Assembly: GCA_964397085.1 (NCBI GenBank)
Contig: CAYNHH010000038.1
Coordinates: forward strand, 1-7,931
Length of the DNA: 7,931 bases
From: CAILAD01 sp964397085
GTDB lineage: Bacteria > Patescibacteriota > Saccharimonadia > CAILAD01 > BJGX01
Direction: 5' to 3'
Both the position numbers and the translations under genes were made by a program. The notes under the pieces are model-generated. The model was given only the letters and a program-made list of their open reading frames with translations, was not told where the DNA came from and did no database searches. Below, piece after piece: positions 1 through 4,930 of the stretch; the stretch's first letter is position 1, and each line of letters opens with the position of its first letter.

Positions 1-430
1 TGCCAGAGCCTAGCGTGCCCCATTGACTTATATATGTGCCGGTGTTGGTGAACTTTTGGATGCGGTTGTTATTGGAATCTACGACGTAGACATTGCCGGT
101 GGTGTCGGTGGTGATGTTAGTGGGGCCACTAAACTCACCATTTCCAGAGCCTGGCGTACCCCATTGACTTATATATGTGCCGGTGTTGGTGAACTTTTGA
201 ATACGGTTATTACCAGTATCTGCGACGTAGACATTGTCGGTGGTGTTGGTGGTGATGCCGTAGGGATACTGAAACTGGCCGTTACCATTACCATATGTAC
301 CCCATTTTGCGAGATAGTTACCAGAGCTGTCAAACTTTTGGATACGGTTGTTACCATAATCAACTACATAAACATTACCATTGGTATCGGTGGTGACTCC
401 AAGAGGACTACTAAACTGTCCGTTACCCGT
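1..430 (-). repeat. Tandem NHL-repeat units, two nearly identical in DNA
   Basis: The DNA of two successive NHL units repeats with a period of 141 bp (47 codons). Bases 21-58 and 162-199 are identical, and the flanks on both sides differ by only scattered substitutions. The third, more N-terminal unit (about 285-430) is clearly more diverged. This points to recent tandem duplication or gene conversion inside the gene. The array continues past the left edge. Confidence 0.85.
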
Positions 431-1771
431 ACCCTGACTAGACCGGCTGTAGCAGTAGCCTATACCACTACGAGCGACGTCATACCGTACATTTACAAGT
501 GGCTCTGGGTGAGCTGGTGAAGCGTTAGGGTCGATATAGTTTGATAAAAGACCCACAAAACCACCGGCGCCCTGAGTACTGTTAACAGTTGACACTGAGA
601 ATGAATTTTGAATAAGTACATCACCACTTGTATTCAAATCTCCTGCAAAGCCTCCTGTGCCATAATATACTTCTGGTGCTGTAGAAGTAACTGTACCTGA
701 TGAATAAGCATTAGATATGACACCACCATACATATGGCCCACAAACCCACCGGCCGAGCCAATATCGGCATTCACAGCACCAGTAGCATAGGCATTAGTA
801 ACTTCACCACCACCCATAGTACCTATTAGACCACCTAGTTCTCTTCCTGATCTATCCGGCAACTCATCATCTACTGCATGAATCATACCTGTAGCATATA
901 TATGAGAGGCAGTACCACCTTGCATATACCCAATTGCACCGCCTATGTTTGACCCACCGTCGGCAGAAGCCGTGGAATATGAGTCGTGTAGATTACCTGA
1001 GTACATTAGGCCTACTAACCCACCAATATAACTTCCGCTACCACGTACAGAACCAGCCGAGTGTGAATTGGCGATTTCACCGCCGACTAATACACCCACA
1101 AGCCCGCCGCCGTAATACCCATATCGTGCCCAAACACAGTGACCTGGTGTGCAGTCATTGGGTGTAGTGGTGGCATTGAAGGTACTATTGAGTAGCTGGC
1201 CATCTTGCATGGCGCCAATGATTCCTCCGACATTTTGGTGGCCCTTTATTTTAGAATTAGCGATATTTAGATTACTGATAACTGCGCCACTCGTGTAGCC
1301 AAAAAGACCAACATTCGATTCGTCAGCAGGGTCATTATCATTGGGAGTATCATTGGCGCGGATAATTGTCAGTGCATTAACGGTATGATTATTGCCGTTC
1401 AATGTGCCTGTGAAAGGATAGCCAATGTCGTTATCATAATCATACCAGCCAACAGGGTCAAAGCCTTTGCCAGTGTTCCAATTGACAGTATCTGAGCAAT
1501 CAATATTACCCCCGAGAACGTAGTTGGCACCCAGATCATCCGCCATTTCTTGGAGTTGTGTGCAGGTAGTAATCACAAATGGGTCGCCAATAGTACCTGT
1601 GCCAGAGCCAGAAAATGCCTTGGCTTGCTTGGGAAGAAGCAACAAAGCTATGGCAAGCAAAGCAAACCCACTAATAGCAACTAGGCTTTTGAGTCTACTG
1701 ATTGGGCTAGTGATTGATACCTCTGCTAATTGGATGTTGTTTCTCACAATTCTATACTTCTTATACTTCAT
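1..1771 (-). CDS. Exported GLUG-motif and NHL-repeat surface protein (C-terminus beyond window)
   Basis: The frame is open from an ATG at 1771 to the left edge (590 codons), so the C-terminus is missing. Residues 1-28 are basic and polar, 29-46 are strongly hydrophobic, and A-K-A at 50-52 before F-S looks like a signal peptidase I site, so export is likely. Residues about 150-420 carry repeated GLUG-type units (GGLVG, GGLIG, GGFVG followed by an A-Y-A-T-G or S-Y-S-T strand). From about residue 440 there are three NHL repeats of about 47 residues with the pattern G-N-G-Q-F, V-Y-V-x-D and N-N-R-I-Q-K-F. These families form beta-solenoid and beta-propeller folds found in secreted or adhesive proteins; an attachment role here is inference. 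It lies 22 nt after the gene ending at 1794, probably in one transcript. No Shine-Dalgarno is seen before the ATG; a GTG at 1747 is an alternative start. Confidence 0.88.
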   Translation of the reverse strand, partial: MKYKKYRIVRNNIQLAEVSITSPISRLKSLVAISGFALLAIALLLLPKQAKAFSGSGTGTIGDPFVITTCTQLQEMADDLGANYVLGGNIDCSDTVNWNTGKGFDPVGWYDYDNDIGYPFTGTLNGNNHTVNALTIIRANDTPNDNDPADESNVGLFGYTSGAVISNLNIANSKIKGHQNVGGIIGAMQDGQLLNSTFNATTTPNDCTPGHCVWARYGYYGGGLVGVLVGGEIANSHSAGSVRGSGSYIGGLVGLMYSGNLHDSYSTASADGGSNIGGAIGYMQGGTASHIYATGMIHAVDDELPDRSGRELGGLIGTMGGGEVTNAYATGAVNADIGSAGGFVGHMYGGVISNAYSSGTVTSTAPEVYYGTGGFAGDLNTSGDVLIQNSFSVSTVNSTQGAGGFVGLLSNYIDPNASPAHPEPLVNVRYDVARSGIGYCYSRSSQGTGNGQFSSPLGVTTDTNGNVYVVDYGNNRIQKFDSSGNYLAKWGTYGNGNGQFQYPYGITTNTTDNVYVADTGNNRIQKFTNTGTYISQWGTPGSGNGEFSGPTNITTDTTGNVYVVDSNNNRIQKFTNTGTYISQWGTLGSG

Positions 1772-1793
1772 TATACAATACAAATATATATAT

Positions 1794-2300
1794 TTAACAC
1801 TTCTGTGGTTTGGGATTTTTGGCTGGTGGCTTCATGATGTCTTGCATATTTTTTCGATTCAAATCATTTTCTTTGGATAGTTCTTGCTTATAGCTCTCAG
1901 GGTTAGCATCACCAGATTTCTGACGATTGGCTTGAATCTCTTTTAGCTCGTCAAAGTGACGCTTTTGCTCATCAGCCATAGCTTTTTCTCTTGGGATAAT
2001 TTCAGTACGTGCTTGAAGACAATTTTTGAGGTTATTGCTTGATGGCTTATTTGCAATCTTTGATGTTTTTTTATTGGTAACGATAGAAGCTGGAGACTTG
2101 TTGGTTGTAGGTGTATTATTTACTCGAGCAACAGCATGAGTATTTTGGGCAAGCTTTTGAAGGCGCACATACCGTGAGTGGGCGCTCGCTGTACCTACTA
2201 CCAAAATACTGGCAGTCGCAACAATACCCAGGCACGTAAGCAACTTGAGTCTTGAGGTGTTCTTGAGCTTAATTTTGACACGCTTCACAAATCGTTTCAT
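1794..2300 (-). CDS. Small secreted or membrane-anchored coiled-coil protein, function unknown
   Basis: 168 residues from the ATG at 2300. A TTG two codons upstream (2306) is possible, but the ATG sits 8 nt behind a perfect TATAAT, so it is preferred as a leaderless start. The N-terminus is very basic (K/R-rich to residue 19), followed by a hydrophobic segment at about 20-38 and T-A-S-A before H-S, a possible signal peptidase I site after residue 40. Residues 60-92 are low-complexity (N/T/K/S/P). Residues about 100-155 are highly charged and rich in E, K and Q, so probably helical or coiled-coil. Cysteines at 94 and at the very C-terminus (168) could form a disulphide if exported. I do not recognise a family. 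It precedes the GLUG/NHL gene by 22 nt on the same strand and could be a partner in the envelope. Confidence 0.75.
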   Translation of the reverse strand: MKRFVKRVKIKLKNTSRLKLLTCLGIVATASILVVGTASAHSRYVRLQKLAQNTHAVARVNNTPTTNKSPASIVTNKKTSKIANKPSSNNLKNCLQARTEIIPREKAMADEQKRHFDELKEIQANRQKSGDANPESYKQELSKENDLNRKNMQDIMKPPAKNPKPQKC

Positions 2301-2337
2301 TACCAAATATTATAGCTGGTAAGCATAAAAATTACCA
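2300..2337 (-). promoter_or_regulatory. Promoter with three TTACCA/TGGTAA boxes
   Basis: On the minus strand a perfect TATAAT lies at 2314-2309, and TGGTAA at 2337-2332 is exactly 17 bp upstream in the -35 position. The hexamer TTACCA or its complement occurs three times: 2300-2305, 2317-2322 and 2332-2337. These copies overlap the -35 box, flank the -10 box and touch the start codon, which looks like an operator. The ATG follows the -10 box by 8 nt, so the transcript should be leaderless. Confidence 0.55.
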
Positions 2338-2360
2338 CATCTTATACTTGATGAGTTTTA

Positions 2361-2579
2361 CTATTTATTACTTGATTTTATCTGTGATTGTTTTGAGAAG
2401 TAGAATATATAAAATATTTCTAGTATTCCAATTGTATTAACAATAAGAAATACTACAAACCATACCTTCTGATCTTTTTTAGCAGCTATCCATAAGGCCC
2501 AGCCCTTCCAGCCAATGCTCCATGCAATCCCTAGAATTAGTAACCACCAATTTTGATTGATAAATGCGTTTGTATCCAT
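2361..2579 (-). CDS. DUF5652-like small two-helix membrane protein
   Basis: 72 residues. Two hydrophobic segments (about 11-33 and 39-61) are separated by a short basic loop (A-K-K-D-Q-K). The tryptophan-rich W-K-G-x-A-L-W element in the first segment and the V-N-T-I-G-I-L-E-I-F-Y element in the second match my recollection of the DUF5652 family. That family is widespread in Patescibacteria and has no known function. The short polar C-terminal tail (S-K-Q-S-Q-I-K) is probably cytoplasmic. The gene starts 36 nt to the left of the terminator at 2615-2659 and is read away from it. A TAAAAT hexamer lies 6 nt before the ATG and no Shine-Dalgarno is visible, again suggesting a leaderless message. 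It is host DNA, just outside the left end of the mobile element. Confidence 0.82.
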   Translation of the reverse strand: MDTNAFINQNWWLLILGIAWSIGWKGWALWIAAKKDQKVWFVVFLIVNTIGILEIFYIFYFSKQSQIKSSNK

Positions 2580-2585
2580 AGTTAT

Positions 2586-2591
2586 ATTTTA
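2586..2591 (-). promoter_or_regulatory. Probable -10 box (TAAAAT), leaderless start
   Basis: TAAAAT on the minus strand ends 6 nt before the ATG at 2579. The expected transcription start would coincide with or touch the start codon. No convincing -35 hexamer is seen. Confidence 0.4.
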
Positions 2592-2601
2592 CTCTAGTAT
2601 C

Positions 2602-2659
2602 ATAAAAAGAAAAAGACCAATAAAAAAATCCGGAATGAATCCAGATTCTTTTATTGGTC
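2602..2659 (-). terminator. Rho-independent terminator, probably the original tRNA-Pro terminator
   Basis: Arms 2615-2634 and 2640-2659 form a 20-bp stem with two mismatches and a 5-nt loop. On the minus strand the stem is followed by a T-rich tract (TTTTTCTTTTT, 2614-2604). The arm at 2655-2659 is the last five bases (GACCA) of the tRNA-Pro 3' end in the left repeat. Before insertion the hairpin would therefore have directly followed the tRNA gene. On the plus strand no T tract follows, so termination is expected only leftward. Confidence 0.75.
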
Positions 2660-2672
2660 GGGGTGAAAGGAC
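2655..2672. repeat. Left attachment-site repeat (displaced tRNA-Pro 3' end)
   Basis: The sequence tggtcggggtgaaaggac is identical to 7877-7894. Identity extends leftward to 23 bp with one mismatch (2650-2672 against 7872-7894). Read on the minus strand it is the 3' acceptor strand, discriminator A and CCA of tRNA-Pro plus part of the T stem. No T loop or anticodon arm follows, so it is a fragment and not a second tRNA. Confidence 0.88.
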
Positions 2673-2675
2673 AGC

Positions 2676-2699
2676 GTATGAATTATACATAATTCATAC
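2676..2699. repeat. Inverted repeat, 11-bp arms
   Basis: Arms 2676-2686 and 2689-2699 (gtatgaattat and its complement) are perfect, with a 2-nt centre. It lies 3 nt inside the left attachment core, so it would be on one side of the core in the circular form. It may be a recombinase or accessory-factor site (inference). Confidence 0.7.
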
Positions 2700-2718
2700 T
2701 TCTCCCTCACTGCTCGTC

Positions 2719-2740
2719 AAAAACAAACATGTTTGTTTTT
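2719..2740. repeat. Perfect 22-bp palindrome
   Basis: Bases 2719-2729 (aaaaacaaaca) and 2730-2740 are exact reverse complements with no spacer. A gapless palindrome of this length is more typical of a dimeric protein site than of a transcribed hairpin. Confidence 0.75.
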
Positions 2741-2765
2741 GGTCTGCGCGGCTCGTGCGCCGACC
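2741..2765. repeat. GC-rich stem-loop
   Basis: Arms 2741-2749 and 2757-2765 pair as GGTC, one T/C mismatch, then GCGC, around a 7-nt loop. It abuts the preceding palindrome directly and is the most GC-rich patch of the element. Confidence 0.6.
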
Positions 2766-2772
2766 TACGGTT

Positions 2773-2841
2773 CTCGTATTATTTCTCTACCATAGTAAAA
2801 ACCCTGTGTTAACAGGGTTCTTACTATGGTCGGCATACGAG
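2773..2841. repeat. Long two-part stem-loop
   Basis: The inner stem pairs 2789-2807 with 2812-2830: 19 positions, one A/C mismatch, loop GTTA. An outer 7-bp stem pairs 2773-2779 (ctcgtat) with 2835-2841. Neither strand has a T tract after it, so it is not a standard terminator. A structured RNA, a cruciform or a single-strand origin are alternatives that cannot be separated by eye. Confidence 0.7.
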
Positions 2842-2981
2842 GACTACAATTGAACCTGTCCTAGATACTTTATATACCCTGCTTCTCAATTATGGCTTGC
2901 TGAGGACAAGAATCTCAAACTTACAAGATGTAATAAGGGATTTAGTCAAGTCTGACAGAGTTAAAAACACTGATTTTTTGT

Positions 2982-2987
2982 TATAAT
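2982..2987 (+). promoter_or_regulatory. Perfect -10 box (TATAAT) for the small acidic ORF
   Basis: TATAAT ends 6 nt before the ATG at 2994. The intervening AAAGGT resembles a Shine-Dalgarno but is too close to the ATG to act as one, so a leaderless message is likely. No clear -35 hexamer is seen; GTTAAA at 2960-2965 (16-bp spacer) is the best candidate. Confidence 0.5.
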
Positions 2988-2993
2988 AAAGGT

Positions 2994-3179
2994 ATGAGTG
3001 AAGATACCAGTAACGACAATCAGACCGTGCAACCTGATGCTGGTTCTTCGGATTTACCTCCACAAGAATCACCGCAGGATACATCTAATTGGGATGACCG
3101 ACCTTTTACTACCCCTAGCGATAGGATAGTAATTGAGACCTTTCAAGGCGATGACGGCAAAACAAAAATAGCTGAATAG
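2994..3179 (+). CDS. Small acidic protein, function unknown
   Basis: 61 residues, with 14 D/E against 4 K/R, so strongly acidic. The first 40 residues are rich in S, D, P, Q and T and look disordered (M-S-E-D-T-S-N-D, then D-L-P-P-Q-E-S-P-Q-D). The last 20 (R-I-V-I-E-T-F-Q-G-D-D-G-K-T-K) could form a short beta hairpin. It has its own TATAAT and ends in TAG. It is the first gene inside the element and is separated by 143 nt from the HTH gene. I do not recognise a family. Its size and charge would be compatible with a DNA-mimic or anti-restriction peptide, but that is speculation. A real gene is supported mainly by the promoter and sensible composition. Confidence 0.55.
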   Translation: MSEDTSNDNQTVQPDAGSSDLPPQESPQDTSNWDDRPFTTPSDRIVIETFQGDDGKTKIAE

Positions 3180-3188
3180 ATATACCTT

Positions 3189-3211
3189 TGTAGCTATGAA
3201 CCTGTAGCTAT
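3189..3211. repeat. Short direct repeat (tgtagctat, two copies)
   Basis: tgtagctat occurs at 3189-3197 and 3203-3211, 14 bp apart, in the gap after the acidic ORF. The period is somewhat more than one helical turn. The significance is unclear. Confidence 0.4.
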
Positions 3212-3249
3212 ATAACGGAAGAAAAAATTTCAACATTTAACAGGGGTAG

Positions 3250-3322
3250 ATACCGTGTGTATACGGTATGCATATGGTATAGGAATCCTATGTAAATCCT
3301 TTATAAAGCATTCGGAGACCGT
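3250..3322 (+). promoter_or_regulatory. Candidate operator/promoter region before the HTH gene
   Basis: An inverted repeat ataccgt (3250-3256) and acggtat (3263-3269) with a 6-nt spacer is followed by a 13-nt odd palindrome (3279-3291). A TATAAA hexamer lies at 3302-3307. A third ACCGT lies at 3318-3322, directly before the ATG. GGAG at 3314-3317, 5 nt before the ATG, is a proper Shine-Dalgarno, unlike the other genes with their own promoters in this window. Confidence 0.45.
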
Positions 3323-3736
3323 ATGAGTAAGACATTAGACGAAAAGCAACAATTTATTGAATTACGAGCAAAAGGCTACAGTTTTAGTAAAATAGCCGAA
3401 CAACTTGGAGTTAGTAAACCTACCCTTATTAGCTGGTCGCAGGATAGTATTACTATTAGAGATATACATAACTTGCAAACTCTTGCCATTGACGAACTAC
3501 AAGAGAAGTATGCAATGACTAAACGCCACAGGATACAGGTATTTGGTGAGGTATTAAACCGTGCAAAAGAGGAACTAGACAAGAGAGACCTGTCGGAAGT
3601 ACCTACTGACAAACTAATAAAGATGGTGGTTATGCTTAGCGATAATCTACGCCAAGACGAGTCAGAACTAGAACTTCAAGGCGATATTGAGATGCCTGCT
3701 TTTCAAATTGGAGAACTCCAAAAATGGAAGATATAA
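3323..3736 (+). CDS. Helix-turn-helix DNA-binding protein, small-terminase-like architecture
   Basis: 137 residues. Residues 10-40 form a clear HTH (F-I-E-L-R-A-K-G-Y-S, then I-A-E-Q-L-G-V-S-K-P-T-L-I-S-W), of the kind seen in resolvase or small-terminase helix-turn-helix domains. Residues 50-118 look helical and charged, with R-D-L-S-E-V-P-T-D-K-L at 88-98. This arrangement resembles short HTH proteins of Firmicutes mobile elements that are sometimes annotated as phage terminase small subunits. That is recollection, not a search. No large terminase or other phage gene is present, so a regulator or element-specific DNA-binding role fits better. It starts with a good GGAG ribosome site and is followed by a 74-nt promoter-bearing gap before the next HTH gene. 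It may bind the ACCGT boxes before both genes (inference). Confidence 0.78.
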   Translation: MSKTLDEKQQFIELRAKGYSFSKIAEQLGVSKPTLISWSQDSITIRDIHNLQTLAIDELQEKYAMTKRHRIQVFGEVLNRAKEELDKRDLSEVPTDKLIKMVVMLSDNLRQDESELELQGDIEMPAFQIGELQKWKI

Positions 3737-3747
3737 CTTCCAGAATA

Positions 3748-3810
3748 TAACCGTTATTTTACCGTAAAAAACACTTCGGTAACGCTTATTTTTGATATAT
3801 AATGATATAT
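3748..3810 (+). promoter_or_regulatory. Promoter with inverted TTACCG boxes before the R-M/recombinase operon
   Basis: TATAAT at 3798-3803 lies 7 nt before the ATG at 3811. TTCGGT at 3775-3780 is 17 bp upstream in the -35 position. An inverted repeat ttaccg (3759-3764) and cggtaa (3777-3782) overlaps the -35 box. A further ACCGT occurs at 3750-3754. This looks like a repressible promoter for the downstream genes. Confidence 0.5.
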
Positions 3811-4014
3811 ATGCAAGATGCAAAACTTCTAACAGTAGAGGAAGTGTGTGAGCTATTTGCAATTAGCAGAATTACTGCTTACAGATGGATAAGCAAAGGT
3901 AAGCTCATTTCAATAAAAGTAGGTAAAAGGCATCTTATTGATAGCAAAGACATAGACAAACTAATTCAAAAAAAGAGGGTCTCAAATGAAAGAAAAAATC
4001 CGAGCGAAAAATAA
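3811..4014 (+). CDS. Excisionase-family (HTH_17) DNA-binding protein
   Basis: 67 residues from the ATG at 3811. The upstream ATG at 3802 overlaps the TATAAT box, so it is disfavoured. The whole protein is one MerR/Xis-type winged HTH: L-L-T-V-E-E-V-C-E-L-F at 6-16, S-R-I-T-A-Y-R-W-I at 19-27, then the wing K-V-G-K-R-H-L-I at 36-43 and a basic tail. This is the HTH_17 pattern of phage and plasmid excisionases and small regulators. Two roles fit the context: a recombination directionality factor for the serine recombinase, or a controller of the R-M genes. Known LSR directionality factors are very diverse, so neither can be chosen from sequence. Its last 29 nt overlap the methyltransferase gene, whose ribosome site lies inside it. 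Confidence 0.85.
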   Translation: MQDAKLLTVEEVCELFAISRITAYRWISKGKLISIKVGKRHLIDSKDIDKLIQKKRVSNERKNPSEK

Positions 4015-4930
4015 CAGAACAACCTTTGTTACTGACGAAGACACTAAAAAATACAAAACTCGGATTGTTTCAGGGTCTTCTATAGACACAAGAAAGCTAG
4101 AAAACCTAACTGTTCACGGTGAAATTGAAAAGGTGGCGGAGAAGCTACCAGAAAAGTTTGTAGACCTACTTTTTATTGACCCCCCTTACAATCTCAACAA
4201 AGACTTTGGCAACAATAAGTTCAAGATAAAGACAAACGACGACTACGAGAGCCATTTTGAACAGTGGCTAGTGTCAATCCTACACACCCTCAAAGACAAT
4301 GCCTCTGTATATGTCTGTTGCGACTGGAAAAGCTCACCTATGGTATTCAATGTGCTAAACAAACACCTTAAAATTAGAAACCGCATTACTTGGGAGAGAG
4401 AGAAAGGTCGTGGTGCATTATCCAACTGGAAAAACTGCTCGGAAGATGTGTGGTTTGCTACTGTCTCAGACGACTATAAGTTCAATGTTGATGCTGTAAA
4501 AGTCAAAAAGAAGGTAATCGCACCTTATAGAGTTGATGGTGTGGCTAAGGACTGGACTGAGAGCGAAGAGGGCAACTATAGACTGACGCATCCATCCAAC
4601 TTATGGACTGACATTACAATACCCTTTTGGTCTATGCCAGAAAACACCGACCACCCTACTCAAAAACCAGAAAAGCTATTAGCAAAGATTATCCTAGCTT
4701 CTAGTGATAAAAACGATTTTGTTTTTGACCCATTTCTTGGCTCAGGCACAACTTCTGTAGTAGCTAAAAAACTAGGCAGAAAATACTTAGGTGTTGATAT
4801 GAATGATATGTACTGCACACTTACGGAAAAACGATTAGATATGGCGGATGCAGACCCTACAATTCAGGGCTATCACGATGGCGTATTTTGGGAAAGAAAC
4901 TCATTAAGCGAGCAAAAAAATGTTAAGTAA
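3986..4930 (+). CDS. Beta-class DNA (adenine-N6 or cytosine-N4) methyltransferase
   Basis: 314 residues, complete. It transfers methyl groups from S-adenosylmethionine to an exocyclic amine of a specific base. The catalytic motif IV D-P-P-Y is at 65-68, in L-L-F-I-D-P-P-Y-N. The SAM-binding motif I D-P-F-L-G-S-G-T is at 248-255, followed by G-V-D at 269-271. Motif X H-P-T-Q-K-P is at 223-228. Catalytic motif first and SAM motif last defines the beta group. D-P-P-Y favours adenine-N6, as in the RsrI/MboII type. The target-recognition region is probably residues 135-215; the recognised sequence cannot be read from it. GAGGG at 3975-3979 gives a good ribosome site within the preceding gene. It overlaps the next gene by 11 nt, the usual tight pairing of a type II modification enzyme with its nuclease. 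Confidence 0.93.
   Translation: MKEKIRAKNNRTTFVTDEDTKKYKTRIVSGSSIDTRKLENLTVHGEIEKVAEKLPEKFVDLLFIDPPYNLNKDFGNNKFKIKTNDDYESHFEQWLVSILHTLKDNASVYVCCDWKSSPMVFNVLNKHLKIRNRITWEREKGRGALSNWKNCSEDVWFATVSDDYKFNVDAVKVKKKVIAPYRVDGVAKDWTESEEGNYRLTHPSNLWTDITIPFWSMPENTDHPTQKPEKLLAKIILASSDKNDFVFDPFLGSGTTSVVAKKLGRKYLGVDMNDMYCTLTEKRLDMADADPTIQGYHDGVFWERNSLSEQKNVK

Larger units (their letters stand above)
2673..2993. other. Gene-free element end, packed with inverted repeats
   Basis: No credible gene lies in these 321 bases. The left half (2676-2841) holds four consecutive inverted repeats, listed separately. The right half (2842-2993) is unstructured to the eye and ends in the promoter of the 61-residue ORF. 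The only plus-strand frame across it (open to a TGA at 2851) runs through the palindromes and looks non-coding. It is, however, in the recombinase frame if the element is circularised. Confidence 0.7.

Noticed and set aside
1..430. Regularly spaced DNA repeats, possible CRISPR array
   Set aside because: The 141-bp period keeps the reading frame and encodes NHL units; there are no short identical repeats with unique spacers.
23..520. Plus-strand 165-codon frame
   Set aside because: Shadow of the minus-strand NHL-repeat gene; its repetitive, odd protein mirrors those repeats.
2655..2672. Second tRNA gene at the left repeat
   Set aside because: Only the 3' end is present; no T loop, anticodon arm or D arm follows.
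2773..2841. Rho-independent terminator
   Set aside because: The stem is strong but neither strand has a T tract after it.
2557..2853. Plus-strand 98-codon frame across the left attachment site
   Set aside because: It is antisense to the DUF5652 gene start, crosses the terminator, att core and palindromes, and has no ribosome site. Kept only as the possible circular-form tail of the recombinase.
3725..3742. Terminator after the 137-residue HTH gene
   Set aside because: Only a 6-bp stem (tggaag/cttcca) with no T tract; too weak to call.
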